A stretch of 6,679 bases of DNA from Flavobacteriaceae bacterium (GTDB taxonomy: Bacteria > Bacteroidota > Bacteroidia > Flavobacteriales > Flavobacteriaceae). The position numbers and the translations under genes were made by a program. The DNA lies in assembly GCA_013042255.1 (NCBI GenBank), contig JABDQK010000095.1, positions 1 to 6,679 on the forward strand, given 5' to 3'. Positions 1-5,744 of this stretch are shown piece after piece (within the stretch, counting starts at the first letter, position 1; every line of letters begins with the position of its first letter). The notes beneath the pieces are model-generated. The model was not told the origin of the DNA. It ran no database searches and saw only the letters and a list, made by a program, of their open reading frames with translations.

Positions 1-666
1 CATTTTGGGTCCCGACTCGAATTTGACAACGAAGGTTTCCTGTATTTCACTATTGGTGAACGAGGTGACAGGGATGTGAATCCCCAGGATCTTACCCGTG
101 ATGGTGGGAAAGTATACAGAATCAACGACGATGGCTCCATTCCTAGCGACAATCCCTTTGTTAATGAGCAAGGCGCCAAAGACGCCATCTATACTTATGG
201 AAACAGGAATCCGCAGGGAATGCTCAAGCACCCGGAAACCGGAGAAATCTGGATTCATGAACACGGACCAAGAGGGGGAGATGAAATTAATATTGTAAAA
301 AAAGGGGCTAATTATGGCTGGCCGGTAATCACTTACGGCATAAACTACAGCGGTACTCCCATCACCGATAAAACGGAGATGGAGGGCATGGAACAACCCA
401 TCCACTATTGGGTACCTTCTATCGCTCCCAGTGGGATGACGTTTGTTACATCAGATGTATATCCCGACTGGAAGGGAGATCTACTGGTAGGCTCTCTCTC
501 TTTCCAATACCTGGAACGCCTGGAAATGGAAGGTGAAAAAGTAACTTACAGGGAAAAATTACTGGAAGATATCGGAAGGGTACGAAATGTAAGACAGGGG
601 CCTGATGGATACATTTATGTGGCTGTAGAAGGTAAAGGCATTTACAAATTGGTACCCAGGTCCTGA
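1..666 (+). CDS. PQQ-dependent aldose (glucose/sorbosone) dehydrogenase, 3' part
   Basis: The reading frame is open from the first base and ends at TGA 664-666, giving 221 residues; the N-terminus, including any signal peptide, lies outside the window. The fragment matches the glucose/sorbosone dehydrogenase family (soluble glucose dehydrogenase and E. coli YliI/Asd type), a six-bladed beta-propeller that oxidises aldoses with PQQ, usually in the periplasm. Visible motifs, numbered within the fragment: HFGSRL at 1-6, whose His corresponds to the catalytic base of soluble glucose dehydrogenase (His144); YGNRNPQG at 66-73, with the Arg that contacts PQQ; EHGPRGGDE at 87-95, a calcium/PQQ-binding segment; KGANYGWP at 101-108; WVPSIAPSG at 137-145; and the last propeller strand near VRQGPDGYIYV at 198-208. 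The family call is firm. The exact substrate, and whether this host makes or scavenges PQQ, cannot be told. It is convergent with murQ and probably functionally unrelated to it. Confidence 0.93.
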   Translation, partial: HFGSRLEFDNEGFLYFTIGERGDRDVNPQDLTRDGGKVYRINDDGSIPSDNPFVNEQGAKDAIYTYGNRNPQGMLKHPETGEIWIHEHGPRGGDEINIVKKGANYGWPVITYGINYSGTPITDKTEMEGMEQPIHYWVPSIAPSGMTFVTSDVYPDWKGDLLVGSLSFQYLERLEMEGEKVTYREKLLEDIGRVRNVRQGPDGYIYVAVEGKGIYKLVPRS

Positions 667-696
667 TCCTTTAGGATTATTAGGAATTTCGTTTTT
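661..696 (+). terminator. possible weak intrinsic terminator after the PQQ dehydrogenase
   Basis: An imperfect hairpin can be drawn: TCCT (661-664) pairs with AGGA (682-685) around an inner ATCC/GGAT stem (666-669 with 674-677) with a TTTA loop and a small bulge. On the + strand it is followed by a T-rich stretch ending in TTTTT (692-696). It sits in the 50-bp gap between two convergent genes, where a terminator is expected. The stem is short and AT-rich, so this is only a candidate. Confidence 0.3.
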
Positions 697-716
697 GACA
701 CTGAAGTATAAAAGAT

Positions 717-1532
717 TTACTTGCCGTAGGCATCTATGGCCTTCTTTACCGAACCGTATTTCTGAAGAACTTCAGCAGCTGTTTTATAATCAAGTTGCAA
801 ACTTTCCATCAAATACCTGGTTCCGCGATCTACGAGTTTATTGTTGCTCAGTTGCATATTGACCATCTTGTTGCCTTTTACCCTGCCAATTCTGATCATC
901 AGGGCCGTAGATATCATATTCAGGGCTAGTTTCTGGGAAGTGCCCCCTTTCATTCGGGTACTCCCTGTTACAAATTCAGGGCCAACTTGCATTTCTATAG
1001 GGATTTCGGCTGCCAATGCAAGGGGGGATCCCGGATTGTTAGTAATTCCAGCAGTGAGTAGTCCTTTTTTCCGGGCTGCAGTAACTCCTCCAATTACGTA
1101 GGGGGTAGTTCCCGAGGAGGCAATACCCACTACTGTATCCAGAGAATTGATCCCAAATGCCTCTAAATCTTTCCAGGCCTGTTCAGTATCGTCTTCGGCA
1201 TATTCAACAGCCTTGCGAATAGCAGAATCACCCCCGGCTATAATACCTATCACCCGGTCATGGGGCAGGCCAAAGGTAGGTGGTATCTCCGATGCATCCA
1301 GGATTCCGAGTCGGCCACTGGTTCCGGCTCCGATATAAAACAGCCTGCCTCCCTGAAGGAAACGATCCGCAAGCCCTTCCACTAATTGTTCTATACTGGG
1401 TATCGCTTTGGCGACTGCCATTGCAACTTTCTGATCTTCACTGTTGATATATCTGAGTAATTCTCCGGTGCTCATCTGTTCGAGATGATCGTAATCAGAA
1501 GCGTCTTCGGTAATCTTTTTAAAGTCGGACAT
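717..1532 (-). CDS. murQ: N-acetylmuramic acid 6-phosphate etherase
   Basis: MurQ cleaves the lactyl ether of MurNAc-6-phosphate, giving GlcNAc-6-phosphate and D-lactate in the cytoplasm; this is a key step of peptidoglycan recycling and of growth on MurNAc. The 271-residue product has an SIS sugar-phosphate isomerase fold with GAGTSGRLGILDASEIPPTF at 68-87, where E82 matches the first catalytic glutamate (Glu83 of E. coli). The AVEYAEDD segment at 108-115 lies where the second catalytic glutamate is expected; E113 keeps the 31-residue spacing. The MurQ/GCKR signature GSTRMKGGTSQK is at 190-201. The C-terminus (about 230-271) resembles the small helical domain of the family and is somewhat shorter than in E. 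coli MurQ (298 aa). The ATG at 1532-1530 lies only 2 nt after the deoR-type stop codon, so the two are surely co-transcribed and probably translationally coupled. All key motifs look intact. Confidence 0.96.
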   Translation of the reverse strand: MSDFKKITEDASDYDHLEQMSTGELLRYINSEDQKVAMAVAKAIPSIEQLVEGLADRFLQGGRLFYIGAGTSGRLGILDASEIPPTFGLPHDRVIGIIAGGDSAIRKAVEYAEDDTEQAWKDLEAFGINSLDTVVGIASSGTTPYVIGGVTAARKKGLLTAGITNNPGSPLALAAEIPIEMQVGPEFVTGSTRMKGGTSQKLALNMISTALMIRIGRVKGNKMVNMQLSNNKLVDRGTRYLMESLQLDYKTAAEVLQKYGSVKKAIDAYGK

Positions 1533-1534
1533 GA

Positions 1535-2284
1535 TTATAACAGGCGTAAATCCTGATTTCTGAATGGGTTTAACAACTTATTCTCCGGGGATAATTCCGT
1601 AATCATCGAGTTGATAGCGTGAATATCGCAGGTTTTAAAACGATGCTGGGAATTAAGCTTTTCAGAGATACACAAAAGTATTGTTTTTTTGGAAGCATTG
1701 ATAACCGCCTTTTTGAGTTGTACCACATCCCAGTCGAATTCTGTCAACCCGTGAAGTGCGTCTACATATCCGGTACCAATAAAGGCATAATCGAATCGCA
1801 TTTCCGCAAGACGTTGTATCGTATACATCCCGTTGGAGATCATGGATTCCCTTGAAATCCTTCCCCCTATAAAGATCAAATCTACATTGGGCATCCCTGC
1901 CAGTTGCAGTGCTACTGGGAGACTAAAGGTGAAACAACTCAACTTGAGCTTAGGGGGTATCATTCGCGCCATTTCGAGGCATGTAGTGCCCCCGTCTATA
2001 AAAATCACATCCCCTTCCCTGAGTAAGCCGATGGCCTTTTCGGCGATAGCCATCTTTTCGTTTAAGGCGTAGATGTTTGAACTTCTTGTGGAGGTATGCG
2101 TATAGCCCAGAGAGATCGCACCGCCGTGAACCTTTCTTAGTTTACTACCGGCATCGAGTTCTTTTACGTCCCTGCGGACGGTATCGACGGAAACATCCAG
2201 TTTTTCAGACAAATCGGTTAACAACACCCGATTATGGAGTTCTACCTCGTTCAAAATAAGTTGTTGTCGTTCTTCTTTTAACAT
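1535..2284 (-). CDS. DeoR-family transcriptional regulator, likely amino-sugar responsive
   Basis: The 249-residue product has the standard DeoR layout and length. An N-terminal helix-turn-helix (about 1-57) carries the signature around VSVDTVRRDVKEL (31-43) and the closing KVHGGA (51-56). A DeoRC sensor domain (about 75-232) has the phosphosugar-binding loop FIDGGTT (95-101), an IGG turn (139-141) and GTGYVDALHGLTEFD (170-184). Such proteins usually repress sugar operons and are released by a phosphorylated sugar. Given its position (2 nt upstream of murQ, divergent from the nagB-like, ampG and nagZ genes), I infer that it controls both arms in response to an amino-sugar phosphate; the ligand is unknown. 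Oddity: the Asp usually seen in the C-terminal D-x-S-K stretch appears to be Ile (CISEKL, 205-210), although a Ser and a Lys remain. No clear Shine-Dalgarno precedes the ATG at 2284-2282; the leader is A/T-rich. Confidence 0.9.
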   Translation of the reverse strand: MLKEERQQLILNEVELHNRVLLTDLSEKLDVSVDTVRRDVKELDAGSKLRKVHGGAISLGYTHTSTRSSNIYALNEKMAIAEKAIGLLREGDVIFIDGGTTCLEMARMIPPKLKLSCFTFSLPVALQLAGMPNVDLIFIGGRISRESMISNGMYTIQRLAEMRFDYAFIGTGYVDALHGLTEFDWDVVQLKKAVINASKKTILLCISEKLNSQHRFKTCDIHAINSMITELSPENKLLNPFRNQDLRLL

Positions 2285-2309
2285 TTGTATATGTTTTATC
2301 GCTGAAAAT

Positions 2310-2321
2310 AAACTGCAGTTT
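2310..2321. promoter_or_regulatory. 12-bp palindrome AAACTGCAGTTT, possible operator in the deoR-type leader
   Basis: This is a perfect palindrome centred on TGCA (2314-2317), lying just inside the predicted transcript of the deoR-type gene. It shares the TGCA centre with the ATATTGCA sites near 2350-2394 and lies 41 bp (about four helical turns) from the first of them. Its flanks (AAAC/GTTT) differ from ATAT, so it is a weaker candidate for the same protein. Confidence 0.35.
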
Positions 2322-2336
2322 TGTGCTATTTCGATT

Positions 2337-2344
2337 CAAAGATA
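2337..2344 (-). promoter_or_regulatory. -7 element of the deoR-murQ promoter (Bacteroidota type)
   Basis: Read on the minus strand this is TATCTTTG, an exact match to the Bacteroidota -7 consensus TAnnTTTG. It would place the transcript start near 2330, with a leader of roughly 45 nt before the regulator's ATG at 2284. I see no good TTTG -33 element at the usual distance; the ATATTGCA palindromes lie there instead. Confidence 0.5.
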
Positions 2345-2349
2345 ACTAC

Positions 2350-2363
2350 TATATTGCAATATA
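2350..2363. promoter_or_regulatory. 14-bp perfect palindrome TATATTGCAATATA, probable operator
   Basis: This is the strongest dyad in the intergenic region, centred on TGCA at 2355-2358. It lies about 20-33 bp upstream of the predicted deoR transcript start, so a bound protein should block or modulate that promoter. The half-site ATATTGCA recurs at 2361-2368 and, inverted, at 2387-2394. The probable ligand protein is the adjacent DeoR-family regulator (inferred from position only). Confidence 0.55.
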
Positions 2364-2368
2364 TTGCA
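2361..2368. promoter_or_regulatory. second ATATTGCA half-site
   Basis: This exact repeat of ATATTGCA starts 10 bp (one helical turn) after the copy at 2351-2358. The right flank (TTTT) does not complete the palindrome, so it is a half-site that could support side-by-side binding on the same face of the DNA. Confidence 0.45.
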
Positions 2369-2381
2369 TTTTTTATGGCAA

Positions 2382-2395
2382 AATACTGCAATATT
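2382..2395. promoter_or_regulatory. near-palindromic operator AATACTGCAATATT upstream of the nagB-like gene
   Basis: This is a 14-bp dyad with one mismatched pair, containing TGCAATAT, the reverse complement of ATATTGCA. Its TGCA centre (2387-2390) is 22 bp from the second site and 32 bp from the first, close to two and three helical turns. It covers about -28 to -41 of the predicted nagB-like promoter, the position of the -33 element, which suits repression. Confidence 0.5.
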
Positions 2396-2408
2396 AAAAT
2401 TAATTCTC

Positions 2409-2416
2409 TATTTTTG
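2409..2416 (+). promoter_or_regulatory. -7 element of the nagB-like/ampG/nagZ promoter (Bacteroidota type)
   Basis: TATTTTTG is an exact match to the TAnnTTTG consensus. It would put the transcript start near 2423, about 20 nt before the ATG at 2444. No Shine-Dalgarno is visible in that short leader, as is common in Bacteroidota. Confidence 0.5.
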
Positions 2417-2443
2417 CCGGGTGTAACCATTTAATAGTCCATT

Positions 2444-4387
2444 ATGATTTCTTCTCCTCCCACTTCCGAAACCGGTTCCTTTCCCACTGATGACGAATCG
2501 CGGAAATTTGAACGTATCAAAACCAGGATACACGAAAATTCCGAAGAGGCTTCGTTTTACGTAGCTAATGAAATAGCCGATCTCATCCGCCAGCGACAGA
2601 AGAGTGGTAAGAAAGTTGTGCTTGGCCTTGCTACAGGATCTACCCCGACAAAAGTCTACGAATTCCTGGTGAAGTTTCATAAAGAAGAAGGACTGAGCTT
2701 TAAAAACGTGATCACTTTTAATCTCGATGAATACTATCCCATGGCCCCTGACTCAATCCACAGTTATGTGCGGTTTATGGAGGAACACTTATTTGATCAT
2801 ATCGATATAAATAAATCTAATATCCACATCCCCGATGGAACACTCGAGAAAGAGGATGTAAAAGACTATTGCCGGGCCTATGAGCAAAAAATCCTCAAAG
2901 CCGGTGGATTAGACATACAGGTATTAGGTATTGGGCGAACGGGGCATATAGGATTTAATGAACCCGGCTCCACCCTCGTCAGTAAAACAAGGCTGGTACG
3001 TCTAGACAGAGTGACAAAACTCGATGCGGCCAGTGACTTCTTTGGCCTCGAAAATGTTCCGGCCAGAGCCATCACAATGGGTGTAGGAACCATCCTTTCG
3101 GCAAAACGTATCATCCTGATGGCCTGGGGAGAAGGCAAGGCCGATATCATTAATCAAGCCGTGGAAGGCCCTGTAAGGGAATCTGTCCCTGCTACTTTTC
3201 TGCAGCACCACAAAAATTGCGATTTCATCCTCGACGAAGCTGCTGCATCTTCTTTAACCAGAGTAAGTACTCCCTGGTTAGTAAGCGAATGCCAGTGGGA
3301 CGAAACTTTAATTAAGAAGGCATCGATCTGGCTTTCTGAAAAACTAAACAAAGCGATTCTGAAATTGACCAATGAGGATTACAATGAATACGGAATGGGA
3401 AGTTTAGTAGCCGAAATCGGATCTGCAGAACACATCAACCTCATCGTCTTTAACCAGTTACAGCGAACTATTACCGGCTGGCCCGGAGGAAAACCCAATG
3501 CGGATGACAGCAAGCGGCCGGAAAGAAAAGATCCTTACCCAAAAACTTCCCTGATCTTTAGTCCGCACCCCGATGATGATGTTATATCCATGGGGGGGAC
3601 ATTACTCCGACTCGTCGATCAGGGACACGAAGTACATGTAGCCTATCAGACCTCCGGGAACATCGCAGTCTTCGATGATGAAGTAATCCGTTTTCTGGAT
3701 TTCACCAGGGAGGTAGAGCAAGACAATGAAGATTTGCAAAAACAGGTGAAGGAGGTGCGGGAATTTCTCGAGAACAAACAACCCGGAGACGTCGATAGTC
3801 CTCAGATACAATATTTCAAGGGCCTGATTCGAAAAGGTGAAGCACTTTCTGCCTGCAGGTATTGCGGGGTTAAGGAATCGAATGCGCACTTTCAGAACCT
3901 CCCCTTTTACGAAACAGGAACGGTAAAGAAAAAACCGTATTCCGAAGCGGATATACAGCAAACCTATGAACTGTTGAAACAAATAAAACCTCATCAGATC
4001 TTCGCCGCAGGTGATCTTTCAGACCCGCACGGCACTCACAGAGTATGCCTTAATATTATCTATCGGGCCCTGGACAGACTGGTAAAAGAAAAAGCCTCCT
4101 GGCTCAGGGATTGCTATGTATGGTTGTACCGCGGTGCCTGGCAGGAATGGGATATTGCAGATATGGAAATGGCAGTACCCATAGGACCTGCAGATATGCA
4201 GCGTAAAAAGAATGCTATATTCAAGCATCAATCACAAAAAGACAGTGCCATGTTCCCCGGAAATGACAACAGGGAATTCTGGCAACGTGCCGAACAGAGG
4301 AACAAAGCAACCGCAAAAAACTACAATGCCTTAGGGCTGGCCGAATACGAGGCAATAGAAGGCTTTGTGCGATATCATTTTATGTAA
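2444..4387 (+). CDS. nagB: NagB-like glucosamine-6-phosphate deaminase fused to a PIG-L/LmbE deacetylase-like domain
   Basis: This 647-residue protein is more than twice the length of E. coli NagB (266 aa). The N-terminal half (about 22-275) is a NagB/RpiA-type isomerase that would convert glucosamine-6-P to fructose-6-P and ammonia. It shows LGLATGSTPTKVYE at 60-73, NLDEYYP at 93-99 (D95 = E. coli D72), GRTGHIGFNEPGS at 164-176 (H168 = H143, E173 = E148) and AITMGVGTIL at 209-218. T166 replaces D141, a ring-opening residue. A linker (about 275-365) resembles neither domain. The C-terminal part (about 366-647) is PIG-L-like: SPHPDDD at 373-379 (metal ligands H375 and D378, base D377) and DPHGTH at 527-532 in place of the second HPDH motif, plus CRYC at 471-474. 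Known PIG-L enzymes remove N-acetyl groups from GlcNAc conjugates, so this half might deacetylate GlcNAc-6-P (inference). Two domains and family are clear; the activity is not. The N-terminal 20 residues are Ser/Pro/Thr-rich, and no in-frame Met follows until M100, supporting the start. Confidence 0.9.
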   Translation: MISSPPTSETGSFPTDDESRKFERIKTRIHENSEEASFYVANEIADLIRQRQKSGKKVVLGLATGSTPTKVYEFLVKFHKEEGLSFKNVITFNLDEYYPMAPDSIHSYVRFMEEHLFDHIDINKSNIHIPDGTLEKEDVKDYCRAYEQKILKAGGLDIQVLGIGRTGHIGFNEPGSTLVSKTRLVRLDRVTKLDAASDFFGLENVPARAITMGVGTILSAKRIILMAWGEGKADIINQAVEGPVRESVPATFLQHHKNCDFILDEAAASSLTRVSTPWLVSECQWDETLIKKASIWLSEKLNKAILKLTNEDYNEYGMGSLVAEIGSAEHINLIVFNQLQRTITGWPGGKPNADDSKRPERKDPYPKTSLIFSPHPDDDVISMGGTLLRLVDQGHEVHVAYQTSGNIAVFDDEVIRFLDFTREVEQDNEDLQKQVKEVREFLENKQPGDVDSPQIQYFKGLIRKGEALSACRYCGVKESNAHFQNLPFYETGTVKKKPYSEADIQQTYELLKQIKPHQIFAAGDLSDPHGTHRVCLNIIYRALDRLVKEKASWLRDCYVWLYRGAWQEWDIADMEMAVPIGPADMQRKKNAIFKHQSQKDSAMFPGNDNREFWQRAEQRNKATAKNYNALGLAEYEAIEGFVRYHFM

Positions 4388-4394
4388 AACCCGA

Positions 4395-4440
4395 TGCTGC
4401 TTTCCCTACCCCTTTATTTTTTTAAACTATGGAAGCAGTA
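4395..4440 (+). terminator. hairpin between the nagB-like gene and ampG; possible partial terminator or processing site
   Basis: CTGCTTTCC (4397-4405) pairs with GGAAGCAG (4431-4438) with one bulged T, extended outwards by a G-T and a T-A pair. The loop is long (about 25 nt) and contains a run of seven T (4417-4423). A second T-rich stretch (4446-4461) follows the stem, but not immediately. It starts 8 nt after the stop codon. It may reduce read-through into ampG or be an RNA-processing or stability element; a classical terminator is not certain. Confidence 0.3.
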
Positions 4441-4454
4441 ATAAGTTTAATTTT

Positions 4455-4462
4455 TACTTTTA
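4455..4462 (+). promoter_or_regulatory. weak candidate -7 element ahead of ampG
   Basis: TACTTTTA matches TAnnTTTG at all defined positions except the final G. It would start a transcript about 10 nt before the ATG at 4479. No matching -33 element is evident, and in an AT-rich gap such a match can be chance, so ampG may simply be read from the upstream promoter. Confidence 0.2.
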
Positions 4463-4478
4463 GCCCTGAACAGAAAGT

Positions 4479-5744
4479 ATGATACAAAAGAATAAATGGG
4501 CGTGGGCGTGGGTACCCAGCCTCTACTTCACTCAGGGTTTACCTTATGTGATGGTGGTGACCGTTTCGGTGATCATGTACAAAAAACTAGGTATCAGCAA
4601 TGCAGATATCGGCTTGTATACCAGCTGGCTTTACCTCCCCTGGGTCATAAAACCCCTATGGAGCCCCTTCCTGGATCTCATTGGAACAAAACGCAACTGG
4701 TTTCTCCTGATGCAACTCCTTGTGTCCCTTTCCTTCCTGGCCATAGGCTTCACCTTACCTACTAATATCTTTTTTATCACAACACTGGCTTGTTTCTGGA
4801 TGGCAGCATTTGCATCAGCCACTAATGATATCGCTTCCGACGGTTATTATATGATTGGTCTTACCGAAGAAAAGCAATCCTTTTTTGTTGGTGTGAGGAG
4901 TACCTTTTACAAACTTGCCAATGTAACCGGGCAGGGACTACTGGTGATCTTAGCCGGGTTTCTGGAAAACCACTACGGAGATAATACGAAAGCGTGGTCA
5001 GTTACAATGATTGCAGCCGCCGTGCTGATGCTCATTTTTACCATTTCCAACGCTGTACTCTGTCCAAAATTTGAATCTTCCAAAGCAATAGCCCTCGACA
5101 AGCCCAATAGTTTCCTGGAAGTATTTTCCTCCTTTTTTAAAAAACCAGGAATAGGAATAGCCCTTACATTCATCCTGTTTTTCAGGCTGGGTGAATCCCA
5201 ATTGGTTAAAATGGCTGCTCCTTTCCTACTTGATCTTCCGGAAGACGGCGGATTGGGATACAGTACGGCAGAAGTAGGAACCATTTACGGAACCATTGGG
5301 GTAATCATGCTAACCGTTGGCGGTATATTGGGGGGTATCTTAATTTCCAGACATGGCTTGAAAAGGTGGTTCTTCCCAATGGTACTTTCCTTAAATATTC
5401 CCAATGCGTTTTACGCTTACCTGGCCATCACCGAAACCAGTCATTTGGGGGCTGTTGTAACCACTGTTATCCTGGAACAATTCGGATATGGATTTGCCAT
5501 AGCCGGATTTATGGTCTACCTGATTTATATTGCCGAAGGAGTGTCAAAGACCTCGCATTATGCCCTTGCAACAGGTTTTATGGCCCTTGGGATGATGCTC
5601 CCGGGCTTAATAAGTGGCTATATGCAGGAGTGGTTGGGATACGACGGATTTTTTATCTGGGTCGTACTGGCCGCACTCCCTTCCCTTATTCTTTTGAAAT
5701 ACATTAAATATCCACCAGAATATGGAAAAAAAAGGGAAGCCTAA
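4479..5744 (+). CDS. ampG: AmpG-like MFS permease (muropeptide importer)
   Basis: This 421-residue, strongly hydrophobic inner-membrane protein appears to have 12 membrane segments, roughly at 9-33, 42-66, 73-93, 97-118, 147-165, 173-195, 224-250, 265-289, 296-316, 322-348, 358-380 and 389-408. The start WVPSLYFTQGLPYVMV (11-26), the LYLPWVIKPLWSPFLD stretch (51-66) and NDIASDGYY (116-124) fit the AmpG branch of the major facilitator superfamily. E. coli AmpG imports GlcNAc-anhydroMurNAc and its peptides from the periplasm for recycling. It is shorter than E. coli AmpG (491 aa, which has extra helices). The related acetyl-CoA transporter-like family would be an alternative on sequence alone, but murQ and a NagZ-like gene beside it favour muropeptide import. 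A weak purine-rich AGAAAG precedes the ATG. The 3' end overlaps the next gene by 23 nt. Confidence 0.85.
   Translation: MIQKNKWAWAWVPSLYFTQGLPYVMVVTVSVIMYKKLGISNADIGLYTSWLYLPWVIKPLWSPFLDLIGTKRNWFLLMQLLVSLSFLAIGFTLPTNIFFITTLACFWMAAFASATNDIASDGYYMIGLTEEKQSFFVGVRSTFYKLANVTGQGLLVILAGFLENHYGDNTKAWSVTMIAAAVLMLIFTISNAVLCPKFESSKAIALDKPNSFLEVFSSFFKKPGIGIALTFILFFRLGESQLVKMAAPFLLDLPEDGGLGYSTAEVGTIYGTIGVIMLTVGGILGGILISRHGLKRWFFPMVLSLNIPNAFYAYLAITETSHLGAVVTTVILEQFGYGFAIAGFMVYLIYIAEGVSKTSHYALATGFMALGMMLPGLISGYMQEWLGYDGFFIWVVLAALPSLILLKYIKYPPEYGKKREA
5722..5744 (+). other. ampG/nagZ overlap containing an A8 homopolymer
   Basis: The last 23 bases of ampG, stop included, are also the first bases of the GH3 gene, in a different frame. 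The overlap contains eight consecutive A residues (5726-5733) followed by GGG. The arrangement suggests translational coupling. Losing one A (or a +1 shift) would join the two reading frames into a single permease-hydrolase protein. Confidence 0.85.

Noticed and set aside
1..666. Truncation of the dehydrogenase as a pseudogene
   Set aside because: The frame is open from the first base with conserved catalytic residues, including His in the first codon; the missing part is due to the window edge.
717..2284. murQ and the regulator as part of the same operon as the PQQ dehydrogenase
   Set aside because: They are on opposite strands and converge; the dehydrogenase has no evident role in amino-sugar metabolism.
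2285..2443. A small RNA or riboswitch in the divergent intergenic region
   Set aside because: The predicted leaders are only about 20 and 45 nt, too short for a glmS-type riboswitch, and the dyads are better explained as protein-binding operators.
2408..2680. Minus-strand open frame over the start of the nagB-like gene
   Set aside because: It overlaps a well-supported gene antisense, shows no recognisable domain, and looks like a shadow frame. The same holds for the other frames inside murQ, the regulator, ampG and nagZ.
4152..4159. A further ATATTGCA inside the nagB-like coding region, as a remote operator
   Set aside because: It encodes a normal Asp-Ile-Ala stretch, is isolated and about 1.8 kb from the promoter region; a single 8-mer match in 6.7 kb can be chance.
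4479..5744. Acetyl-CoA transporter-like identity for the MFS permease
   Set aside because: The related family is possible by sequence, but the adjacent NagZ-like and MurQ genes and the N-terminal motifs favour AmpG.
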